A DNA stretch of 64,000 nucleotides, from contig NZ_SMFO01000006.1 of the NCBI RefSeq assembly GCF_004349145.1, positions 1 to 64,000 of the forward strand. The letters run 5' to 3'. Position numbers and translations under genes: made by a program. The notes under the pieces are model-generated. The model was not told the origin of the DNA, ran no database searches, and saw only the letters and a program-made list of their open reading frames with translations. This document shows, one piece after another, positions 35,527 through 47,644 of the stretch; positions within the stretch are counted from its first letter, which is position 1, and every line of letters begins with the position of its first letter. The DNA is from Flavobacterium hiemivividum. Its GTDB lineage: Bacteria > Bacteroidota > Bacteroidia > Flavobacteriales > Flavobacteriaceae.

Positions 35527-36774
35527 TTATTTATTCTGAAAAACATTGAACGGTTTTGCTGTCCCATCAAGAGTTAAAACAACAACTCCATGTTTAGGTA
35601 CTTCAAAACTCAATGTGCTTTTTTCAGAGCGATCAAAATCTTTTTTAGTCCATAAATCGCGGTAACTGTACCCTTTTGAGGCATCGATACCAACGGTATT
35701 TAAGTCTAAACTGATGGTTGCCGTTTTATTCGATCTGTTTAATAGAGTTACGGCAACTTTACCGCTCATAGTTGAAACCAATGGTTTGGCCCATACTTCT
35801 AAATCCCCATTATCAACTAATCTTCGGGCTTGATATACCAGTGGATCTTGGTTTAATGCGATAATTTCCTTGTTTGTGAGTATTTCAATAGTCTGCTTAG
35901 TCATACTTCTCAAGTCGTTCCCCGCTAAAAGTGGTGAGTTCATCATAGACCACATTGAGAAATGCGTTTTGTCTTCTTCATAGCTCATTCCCCGTCCAAC
36001 TTGCAGCATATCCATATCGTTCACATGACCTGGAGAGGCATATTTCCATAAATCAGCATTTAAATCGATAATATGTAAAATCGAACTAAATGTATTAGTG
36101 ATGTCTCCAGAAATCCTCCAAGAATCAGCGATTTGAAGTGCCCATTTTCCTGGAAATTCCCATCTACAAATGTTATAGACTGTATTGGGTTTAATTTCTT
36201 TGATGACGTTAGCAATTTGAGTATAACGAGTTTCTACATCTAATCCCAACCAATCTCCACCACACCAATCTACTTTTATAAAATCGTAATTCCAATCATT
36301 AAGCATCAACTTCAGGTCTTTTCGATCATGACCCATAAGCCCAGAACCTACGCCAATGGTGTCTTTATCCCAATGCGAAGCACAGGTATTGATTCCTGCA
36401 TCAGCATATATACCAGCTTTCAAACCTTTAGAATGGATGTAATCTGAAATTACTTTCATCCCATTAGGAAAACGCTCTGGATGCACAATTAAATCTCCTT
36501 TTTTATCTCTACCCGCAAAAAAACCATCGTCAATATTAACATAAGAATAACCTGCTGCAGCCATACCAGACGAAACCATAAAATCAGCTTGCGCCTTAAT
36601 TATTTCTTCATTGATGTTAACATGAAAGTTATTCCAACTCGACCATCCCATAATAGGTGTTTGTGGTTTTGTTTCTTCTAAAGATTTTGCAGGATTTAAT
36701 GCAATTTGCTGTGTTTCTTGAACTTTGCAAGAAGATAAAATTATCAGCGATAATAATAGACAATATTTCACCAT
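35527..36774 (-). CDS. GH27 alpha-galactosidase / alpha-N-acetylgalactosaminidase, lipoprotein
   Basis: The 415-aa protein has a lipobox (IILSSC) and the GH27 opening PIMGWSSWNNFHVNINE. The nucleophile Asp is in FIKVDWCGGD and the acid/base Asp in WRISGDI. A C-terminal beta domain ends the protein. It should remove alpha-linked galactose or GalNAc caps (alpha-Gal, blood-group type). It is the second gene of the minus operon, between the two GH2 genes. Confidence 0.9.
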   Translation of the reverse strand: MVKYCLLLSLIILSSCKVQETQQIALNPAKSLEETKPQTPIMGWSSWNNFHVNINEEIIKAQADFMVSSGMAAAGYSYVNIDDGFFAGRDKKGDLIVHPERFPNGMKVISDYIHSKGLKAGIYADAGINTCASHWDKDTIGVGSGLMGHDRKDLKLMLNDWNYDFIKVDWCGGDWLGLDVETRYTQIANVIKEIKPNTVYNICRWEFPGKWALQIADSWRISGDITNTFSSILHIIDLNADLWKYASPGHVNDMDMLQVGRGMSYEEDKTHFSMWSMMNSPLLAGNDLRSMTKQTIEILTNKEIIALNQDPLVYQARRLVDNGDLEVWAKPLVSTMSGKVAVTLLNRSNKTATISLDLNTVGIDASKGYSYRDLWTKKDFDRSEKSTLSFEVPKHGVVVLTLDGTAKPFNVFQNK

Positions 36775-36858
36775 TTCGTTTTATTTTAAAAAACAGTATC
36801 GACTGATTATGCTTGATAAAAAGTCGATACTGCGGGGTTTTAACAATTATAAAATATT

Positions 36859-40470
<3,612 letters not shown>

Positions 40471-41652
40471 TTACTCCTCATACGTAAGATATGCCGAAAC
40501 CAACCAGTGGTTTAGCTTATCACCATCTACAGGAGTTGCTGGAATTTTAATTTTCAAAGCATGTGAACCGGCTTTCAGGTCGCTTAACTTCACCACCATT
40601 GGCTCAACTGAAGAACCTGGACACCAGTTTGATCTTGATAAATCTGATGAAGCAATGCGTTCCTCGATTTCTTTGATCTCGTATTTATTCGTTTTAGAAT
40701 TGATGTAAGAAGCTGAATCTTTTCTTACCCATACACCTGAAGTGGGGTTAAATCGTCTAAACGAAGCACAATCATCGCGCCACGGAATAGTATCTAAAAC
40801 TAGTTTGTTGTCAAAATAAACACTGTTTTTTAATTTGATAAATTCATCTCCACCACTATGTCCACCGTGTCCAGTAGTGATGTAATGTAATTTTACATTT
40901 TTTACATTCTTTTTTAAATTAAAGATTTTCTCCAAATCTTTATGCGCAAAATTATCCGGAATTTGTTGTCCGCCAACGTAAGGAATTGTGTTCACCAATG
41001 GTAAAACAGTAACTTTTTGTTGCTTTCTGTTCGAATAAATTAATTCTAAATCGAAGTCATATCCTTCTGCAGTCCAGGAATCAATCCATACACCTACATA
41101 AAATGTACCCGTCACCAAGCTTTCTAAAGCAGTGATATCGTGTTCCCAAACCACTTGTTTTTCCCATGTTGGAATATAAACCGGTCTTCTATTTTTTACT
41201 TTGTTATCACTGTAAAACCCAACACCAAAAGGCGTCATAAATCGCATTAATTCTACCGTAGGATTGTAGTTTTCACCAGCAACAAATCCTGCATATTTAT
41301 CATCTACATAAGAATCTTTTGGAAATTTCCCTTCCTTTTCTGTGATCGAAAGTATGGACAATTTTTTAGGATCAGAAACTACAAAACAAGAACCTGATTT
41401 ATCCCATCGATCGCCATTAGAGCGTACCGTCAGTTTTACTTTCACATCAGTTCCTTTGCGGAAAGTAGGTACTGTCACTTTTTTATAAGCAAGACGGCCA
41501 CTCATTAAACTAACAGCTTCAGGATCTGTTCCTTTTTGACCACCAAAATTTATAGGTTGTTTTTTAAAAACCGTATGGCGTATCGGTTCTTGCGCATTTA
41601 CTGAAACGATAGCAGCAAAAAATAAAGTAAGTAATAATGGAAATGATTTCAT
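40471..41652 (-). CDS. PNGase F-like peptide-N-glycosidase
   Basis: The 393-aa protein has a signal peptide (cleaved about VNAQ) and the two eight-stranded jelly-roll halves of PNGase F (N-terminal about 20-200, C-terminal about 205-393). Key regions include YVGVWIDSWTAEGYDFDLEL and HYITTGHGGHSGGDEF, with conserved Trp and Glu residues. The enzyme class hydrolyses the amide between Asn and the innermost GlcNAc, releasing whole N-glycans. It is the last gene of the 12-gene minus operon, with a Flavobacterium-type palindrome in the 83-bp gap before it. This gene is the strongest evidence that the PUL targets N-glycoproteins. Confidence 0.88.
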   Translation of the reverse strand: MKSFPLLLTLFFAAIVSVNAQEPIRHTVFKKQPINFGGQKGTDPEAVSLMSGRLAYKKVTVPTFRKGTDVKVKLTVRSNGDRWDKSGSCFVVSDPKKLSILSITEKEGKFPKDSYVDDKYAGFVAGENYNPTVELMRFMTPFGVGFYSDNKVKNRRPVYIPTWEKQVVWEHDITALESLVTGTFYVGVWIDSWTAEGYDFDLELIYSNRKQQKVTVLPLVNTIPYVGGQQIPDNFAHKDLEKIFNLKKNVKNVKLHYITTGHGGHSGGDEFIKLKNSVYFDNKLVLDTIPWRDDCASFRRFNPTSGVWVRKDSASYINSKTNKYEIKEIEERIASSDLSRSNWCPGSSVEPMVVKLSDLKAGSHALKIKIPATPVDGDKLNHWLVSAYLTYEE

Positions 41653-41685
41653 TTTAATTGTATTTGTATTTTTATGGTTGGTTGC

Positions 41686-41719
41686 AGACCTGATCAGGTT
41701 TTCAAAACCTGACAGGTCT
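41686..41719. repeat. Flavobacterium-type REP palindrome
   Basis: AGACCTGATCAGGTTTT followed by CAAAACCTGACAGGTCT is a near-perfect inverted repeat (one arm has an extra T/A). Similar AGACCTG...CAGGTCT palindromes are widely dispersed in Flavobacterium genomes. It sits between the GH92 and PNGase genes and may be a processing or partial termination site. Confidence 0.65.
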
Positions 41720-41735
41720 ATTAAGTCGCTATAAT

Positions 41736-43961
41736 TTATTCTAAACTAATTTTTAATGTTTTGGCATTTACTAAATCACTATGATCGATAAAATACTCCT
41801 TGTGAGTTTTTCCGTCAACTTCAATTTGTTTGATTTTACCATTTGAATTGGTCTCTTTTTCGATAACCAATTCACTTTTTTTATAATATTTCGAATCTAA
41901 TTGAATGGTAATTTTATCAAACAAAGGTTTTGTAATGGTATATTTTGGTTCTCCTGGCGCAATTGGATAAAACCCCATCATCGAATAAACTACCCAAGCA
42001 GACATGGTTCCCGTATCGTCATTTCCTGGAATCCCAGCTGGCGTATTTTTAAAATGCTTTCGAACTAATTCTTCCACCAACTTCTGGCTGCGCCATTCTT
42101 CTCCTTTTACATAATTGAATAAATAAGGATAGGCAATATCAGGTTCGTTCGCCATATCAAATTGATTGGTATCAAAAATATTTTGTAATTGATTGGTAAA
42201 TCCTTTGTCGCCGCCCATTAATTTTTTTAATCCAATAATATCATGCGGAATCATAAACGCATATTGCCACGCATTTCCTTCAATAAAACCTACGTTTTCG
42301 GTGAAATTAGCTCCCGCATTTGGATCAAATGGTTCGTACAAACTCCCGTCTTTGACTCTAGGTCGGAGTAGTTTATAATTTTTATCGAACAATTTTCTAT
42401 AGGATAAAGAACGATTTTTAAAACGCTTAAAGTCGTCTTTTTTTCCTAACTCGTTTGCTAATAAAGCAATGGCATTATCGGCGGCATTGTACTCTTGTGT
42501 CGTAGAAACCGAACCTCCGTTTTCAGTGGTGACAAATCCTTTCTCGATATAATCTTTTAATCCTGGTCGCAACGGATTGTTCTCTATTTGATCAGCGCTT
42601 TTCAGCATGGCTTGATACGCTTTTTGCACATCAAAATCACGAATCCCTTTAAGATAAGTGTCCGCGATAACAATGCTTGCAGGATCTCCTACCATGGTAA
42701 AAGTTTCGGTGGAATTCAATTCCCATTTGGGCAACCAACCGTTTTCATCATACATATCCAACATGCTTTTTACCATATCAGATTGTTGCTTTGGATACGC
42801 TAACGACATCAACTGATGTACATTTCGGTAGGTGTCCCACAACGAAAATACGGTGTAGCGCGTGCCATCAGTCTTAGCTATTTTACCCGTTTTAATTTCA
42901 GGATATTCACCATTAAAGTCGTTAAGCGTATTTGGATGAATTAAAGTATGGTACAAAGCAGTGTAAAAAACTGTTTTATCATCTCTCGTTCCACCTTCTA
43001 CTTTAATTTTCGAAAGCAATTCATTCCATTCGTTATACGTTTCTTTGTAAACTGCATCGAAGGATTTATTACCAGTTTCTTTTTCTAAATTTTCACGAGC
43101 ATTTTCTATACTTACATAGCTTACACCAATTTTAACTTCGACCGTTTCTGTTTTTTCGAAATTATAACTGAAATAACTCCCGATGCTATCACCCACAACC
43201 ATTTTTGTGGATTGCTCCATCATCCTATTTTTTCCATTGTACGGCATCCACTGTGCCTCTACTCCTTTATAAGTATCTGGTTTTTTCCAAACTCCAAAAC
43301 GATCAGCTGGTTTAGAAAATTTAGCTACAAAATAAACTGGATAAGCCGCTTCGGGACTGTTGTAACAAAAGGTTCCGACAGAACGCATTCCTTGAATTTC
43401 TGTTGAAGAAACCACTTGAACCATCGCTCCTTGCTCGTTTGTCAATCCTAATCCTAAATTCAATAGCACATTTGCCTGTCCTTTTGGAAAAGTAAATTTG
43501 CTTACACCTACCCGTTTCGAAGCTGTAAATTCCCCTTTAACATTGTATTTGTCAATTTGCGTGCTGTAATAACCCGCTTTTGCTACTTCGTTGGTGTAAG
43601 TCGAACCGTATCTTAAATGATTGGTTTCTAGATTTCCTGTGGTTGGCATTAGCAATATAACGCCTAATTCTGGACAACCAACACCACTTAAATTGACTTG
43701 ACTGAACCCTGTTAAAAACGTATTTTCATGTACGTATGGATTGGAAAGCCATTGACTGTCTTTCTCTAATTTATTTGGAGCTCCCGCCACATTAAACGGA
43801 CTAATACTTGCCATACCTCTGGGGGCAATAGGTCCCGGGAAAGTAGCTCCATAGTTAGATGTCCCAATAAATGGATTTACAAAATCGGCAGGCTGTTGTG
43901 CAAAAACTATAGATTGATTGCAAAAAATTACAAAAAGAACGATTAATTTCAACTGTCTCAT
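41736..43961 (-). CDS. GH92 alpha-mannosidase-family protein A (divergent acid loop)
   Basis: The 741-aa protein has a signal peptide (cleaved about VFAQQ), an N-terminal beta-sandwich (PFIGTSNYGATFPGPIAPRG) and the (alpha/alpha)6 barrel with FSLWDTYR. The base region is GNDDTGTMSAWVVYSMMGFY. The acid region reads MANEPDIAYPYLFNY: the Glu is kept but the usual HGNEPxHH surroundings are replaced, suggesting a different linkage preference. GH92 enzymes are calcium-dependent exo-alpha-mannosidases. It is spaced 4 bp after the next GH92. Confidence 0.88.
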   Translation of the reverse strand: MRQLKLIVLFVIFCNQSIVFAQQPADFVNPFIGTSNYGATFPGPIAPRGMASISPFNVAGAPNKLEKDSQWLSNPYVHENTFLTGFSQVNLSGVGCPELGVILLMPTTGNLETNHLRYGSTYTNEVAKAGYYSTQIDKYNVKGEFTASKRVGVSKFTFPKGQANVLLNLGLGLTNEQGAMVQVVSSTEIQGMRSVGTFCYNSPEAAYPVYFVAKFSKPADRFGVWKKPDTYKGVEAQWMPYNGKNRMMEQSTKMVVGDSIGSYFSYNFEKTETVEVKIGVSYVSIENARENLEKETGNKSFDAVYKETYNEWNELLSKIKVEGGTRDDKTVFYTALYHTLIHPNTLNDFNGEYPEIKTGKIAKTDGTRYTVFSLWDTYRNVHQLMSLAYPKQQSDMVKSMLDMYDENGWLPKWELNSTETFTMVGDPASIVIADTYLKGIRDFDVQKAYQAMLKSADQIENNPLRPGLKDYIEKGFVTTENGGSVSTTQEYNAADNAIALLANELGKKDDFKRFKNRSLSYRKLFDKNYKLLRPRVKDGSLYEPFDPNAGANFTENVGFIEGNAWQYAFMIPHDIIGLKKLMGGDKGFTNQLQNIFDTNQFDMANEPDIAYPYLFNYVKGEEWRSQKLVEELVRKHFKNTPAGIPGNDDTGTMSAWVVYSMMGFYPIAPGEPKYTITKPLFDKITIQLDSKYYKKSELVIEKETNSNGKIKQIEVDGKTHKEYFIDHSDLVNAKTLKISLE

Positions 43962-43965
43962 TACT

Positions 43966-46287
43966 TTATTTTTTTGAAGTGCTTAAGGAATACGGCACAC
44001 TTTCGGCAGTGCTTCCCCAATTTTTATTTGGTTTATCGCCCATATTAAATTCTAAAAGGCCTCCTTTTTGAAGGGTATCAAATTTCAAAAAAGTCTTGTT
44101 ATGCGATTTTCCATTTAGCTGGGCTCCTTGGATATAAAAGTTCGATTTTGAATTATTTTTCGAATTAATTTCAAAAGTATTTCCATTTTCTAAATGAAGT
44201 TTTGCTTTCTTAAACAACGGACTTCCTATTACATATTCATCCACCCCTGGTGTAACTGGATAAAATCCTAAGGAGCTAAAAACGTACCAGGCCGATGTTT
44301 GTCCGTTGTCTTCGTCACCACAATAACCATCTGGCGTTGCTGAATATAATTTGGTCAACACATCTCTAACTTTTTCTTGCGCTTTATAAGGTTTATTAGC
44401 ATAATTATACAAATAAATCATGTGCTGAATCGGTTGGTTTCCGTGTGCATAATTCCCCATATTTACAATTTGCATTTCTCTAATTTCGTGAATGGTAAAC
44501 CCATAATAAGAAGCATCAAATTTTGGAGGCATCTCAAAAACTTCGTCTAATTTTGAAGCAAACTGTTCTTTACCACCCATTAAATCAATTAATCCTTGAA
44601 CATCATGAAATACAGACCAGGTGTAATGTAAACTATTTCCTTCTGTAAATGCATCACCCCATTTTAAAGGATTAAACGGCGTTTGAAAACGGCCATCTTT
44701 ATTTTTGCCGCGCATCCAATTAGTCGAAGGATCAAACATGTTTTTATAGTTCATGGACTGCTTATAATACTTTTTAGCAATCGCTTTTTTACCTAACTTA
44801 TCCGCCATCTGTGCAATGGTAAAATCGGCGTAAGCATATTCTAAAGTTCGAGCGGCATTTTCATTGATCTTGACATCATAAGGAACGTATCCTAATTTAT
44901 TATAATACTCTAATCCTTCTCTACCTACAGAATTTACTGGTCTTCCTTCGGCTACTGTTGCATTTTTTAGCATGGCTTCAAGCAATAATTCTGCGTCCAT
45001 GCCTTTGGCTCCTTTTAAAAAGGCATCTGCAATAATAGGCGCCGAATTAGATCCAATCATCACATCGCGATGACCGGGACTTGCCCATTCTGGCAACCAA
45101 CCTGATTCTTTGTAAGTGTTTGCCAAACCTTGCATAATTTTGCCGTTTAGCTCTGGATACATCATATTAAAAAATGGGAAAACCGCTCTAAAAGTGTCCC
45201 AAAAACCATTATCAGTAAACATGTAACCTGGCAATACTTTACCATTATACGGACTGTAATGCACCACTTCGTTAGCGGCATCAAACTCGTAAAACTTCCT
45301 TGGAAACAATAAAACACGGTACAAACTAGAATAGAAAGTTCTTAAGTTATCGATATTATCATCTTCAATTTCGATTCTGCTTAATTCTGTTTCCCAAGCT
45401 TTTTTTGCTTTTTCTTTAGTTACTTCAAAACTATCTGTGCCTATTTCTCTCGAAAGATTTAGCTGTGCTTGTTCGTGACTAATAAACGAAGACGCTACTT
45501 TTACATGAACCGTTTCTCCTTTTTTGGTTTTAAAACCAATGATAGCCCCCACATGTTGGCCTTCACTATTTGTAGAGTTTTCGACTAATTGCCATCCATC
45601 TTTCCAAGTATGGTTTAGTTCGAAATCTTTATCGAATTCTGCGACAAAGTAGTTGTGAAAATTGTCTGGAACACCGCCACTATTATTACGACAATAACCA
45701 ATAATTTTTCGTTCTTTCGGCAAAATTTTTACCATCGATCCTTTGTAAAAAGCATCGAGTATAATATAAGACTTCTCCGATTCTGGAAAAGTAAATTTAA
45801 AATGCGCTGCTCTTTCTGTTGGAGAAACCTCTGCCACTACATCATAATCCGCTAAATAAACAGAATAATGATGCGGTTTAACCGTTTCTGCCTTATGCGA
45901 AAACCAAGATTCTCTTTCGTCCTCTTGAAATTTCAGCTCGCCTGTAACCGCCATTAATGAAAACGCCGCATAATCGTTGACCCAAGGACTAGGTTGATGC
46001 GTTTGCTTGATGCCTCTAATTTTATTTTCATCGTATTTGTAAGTCCAACCATCTCCCATTTTTGAGGTCATAGGTGTCCAAAAATTCATCGCCCAAGGTG
46101 TTGCAATGGCAGGATAGGTATTCCCATTTGATAAATCGAACGAAGAATCGGTGCCCATTAGTGGATTGACGTAATCGACTAAAGAACTATTTTTTTCTTT
46201 TTGCGACTTTTGTCCCGCCATGTTGAACGTGGCAATAAAAAAAGCAACGGCGAGGAAATACGTATATTTTGAAATAAGGTTTTGCAT
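43966..46287 (-). CDS. GH92 protein B with Gln at the general-acid position
   Basis: The 773-aa protein has a signal peptide, the GH92 N-terminal sandwich, and a barrel with FTDNGFWDTFRAVFPF. The calcium/base region is CGDEDNGQTSAWYVFSSLGF. In the acid motif it reads YAHGNQPIQHMIYLYNY, so Q618 stands where other GH92 enzymes, including two in this window, have Glu (HGNEPSHH). In characterised GH92 enzymes this Glu-to-Gln change accompanies hydrolysis of mannosyl-phosphodiesters (Man-1-phosphate-6-Man), where the phosphate leaving group needs no acid. The same function is predicted here. It is spaced 4 bp from GH29 and 4 bp from the next GH92. Confidence 0.85.
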   Translation of the reverse strand: MQNLISKYTYFLAVAFFIATFNMAGQKSQKEKNSSLVDYVNPLMGTDSSFDLSNGNTYPAIATPWAMNFWTPMTSKMGDGWTYKYDENKIRGIKQTHQPSPWVNDYAAFSLMAVTGELKFQEDERESWFSHKAETVKPHHYSVYLADYDVVAEVSPTERAAHFKFTFPESEKSYIILDAFYKGSMVKILPKERKIIGYCRNNSGGVPDNFHNYFVAEFDKDFELNHTWKDGWQLVENSTNSEGQHVGAIIGFKTKKGETVHVKVASSFISHEQAQLNLSREIGTDSFEVTKEKAKKAWETELSRIEIEDDNIDNLRTFYSSLYRVLLFPRKFYEFDAANEVVHYSPYNGKVLPGYMFTDNGFWDTFRAVFPFFNMMYPELNGKIMQGLANTYKESGWLPEWASPGHRDVMIGSNSAPIIADAFLKGAKGMDAELLLEAMLKNATVAEGRPVNSVGREGLEYYNKLGYVPYDVKINENAARTLEYAYADFTIAQMADKLGKKAIAKKYYKQSMNYKNMFDPSTNWMRGKNKDGRFQTPFNPLKWGDAFTEGNSLHYTWSVFHDVQGLIDLMGGKEQFASKLDEVFEMPPKFDASYYGFTIHEIREMQIVNMGNYAHGNQPIQHMIYLYNYANKPYKAQEKVRDVLTKLYSATPDGYCGDEDNGQTSAWYVFSSLGFYPVTPGVDEYVIGSPLFKKAKLHLENGNTFEINSKNNSKSNFYIQGAQLNGKSHNKTFLKFDTLQKGGLLEFNMGDKPNKNWGSTAESVPYSLSTSKK

Positions 46288-46291
46288 TTTG

Positions 46292-47641
46292 TTATTTGTT
46301 TAATTCAACAGCATTTCCATGACCACGGTATAAAACCAGAGCATCTTCTAATGTAACTTCAATAAGGGTAGTATTTGCGTCTAAATTCTTTTCTTGTGGA
46401 ATTTCGATTCTTAAAATCCCAGGAATATTGTTCCATTCAGCACCACCATTTCTTTCGAAACTTAACTCTTGATTCGTTCCCACTACTTTTATAGATTTCA
46501 CTTTATTTTGGATCCCCTTTAATAAAATATAGTTTTTAGGATTGTCAAATAATGCTAAATAAATTTTAGTTTCGTCCTTACTCAATAAGGTTGGACCAAA
46601 GAAATGACCGTAAGGCAAACCGGCTTTAGAATTAAAAACTGCCGACTCATGTTTACTAATCCATTCTCCTAATGCTTCTAGACGTTCTACTTGCTCTGGA
46701 GCAATAGTTCCATCAGGTTTTGGACCGATATTTAATAAAAGGTTTCCTCCTGAAGAGATTACTTCTACAAAAGTTCTGATGATTTGCGACACTGGTTTGT
46801 AGTTTGTATCCGAAGGGAAATAACCCCAATTGTCATTCATAGTCATACAAAATTCCCAAGCACCTTCAGGTCTAACTACTGGTACGCCTTGCTCTGGCGT
46901 GCTGTAATCTCCATATGATTTAAGACGAGAATTTACAATCACTTTTGGATTCCAAGATAACAACGAATCTTTCAAAGACTGTGCTTGCCATTGTTCGCTT
47001 GACTTTTCCCAATCTCCATCAAACCAATATAAATCTGGATTGAAAGTCGTGCTTAACTCTTTTAGCTGACCATCATTGAATTTAAGAAAACGCTGCCACG
47101 GTGACAATTGATTTTGATTCTTTTGAGGGTAATTCTTTCTTGTATCAGGACGTGGAAAAACCACATCATAATCAGGATGTGACCAGTCGATTATAGAATA
47201 ATACAAACCTACTTTTAAGTTTTCTTTTCGAAGGGCATCGACAAAAGGTGCTACTAAATCACGTTTGGCAGGTGTTTTTTGTACGACATTTAATTTACTA
47301 AATTTGGTATCCCACAATGCTACACCATCATGATGTTTAGTAGTTAATACTGCATAACGAGCGCCTGCTTTTTTGAACAATTTTGCCCAAGCCTCAGGAT
47401 CGTAATTTTTGGCTGTAAATTCTTTGCCTTGCGCCATATAATCATCATACGAAATACGCTTATGATACATCGACCACGATTCACCAATACCTTTTACACC
47501 ATAATATCCCCAGTGAATGAAAATACCGAGTTTAGCATCCTGAAACCACTCCAGGCGCTGTTCTTTAGTAAATTTCTCTTGTGCCGACAATTGAAGTGTA
47601 CACAAGCACACAAAAACAGTTATAATTTTTAAATACTTCAT
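46292..47641 (-). CDS. GH29 alpha-L-fucosidase
   Basis: The 449-aa protein has a signal peptide (cleaved about LSAQ) and the GH29 motifs IFIHWGYYGV and RYAVLTTKHHDGVALWDTK. The nucleophile Asp is in LYWFDGDWE. A short C-terminal beta domain follows. It removes fucose from the core or antennae of N-glycans. It starts 3 bp after the GH20 stop, so it is firmly in the operon. Confidence 0.92.
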   Translation of the reverse strand: MKYLKIITVFVCLCTLQLSAQEKFTKEQRLEWFQDAKLGIFIHWGYYGVKGIGESWSMYHKRISYDDYMAQGKEFTAKNYDPEAWAKLFKKAGARYAVLTTKHHDGVALWDTKFSKLNVVQKTPAKRDLVAPFVDALRKENLKVGLYYSIIDWSHPDYDVVFPRPDTRKNYPQKNQNQLSPWQRFLKFNDGQLKELSTTFNPDLYWFDGDWEKSSEQWQAQSLKDSLLSWNPKVIVNSRLKSYGDYSTPEQGVPVVRPEGAWEFCMTMNDNWGYFPSDTNYKPVSQIIRTFVEVISSGGNLLLNIGPKPDGTIAPEQVERLEALGEWISKHESAVFNSKAGLPYGHFFGPTLLSKDETKIYLALFDNPKNYILLKGIQNKVKSIKVVGTNQELSFERNGGAEWNNIPGILRIEIPQEKNLDANTTLIEVTLEDALVLYRGHGNAVELNK

Positions 47642-47644
47642 ATC

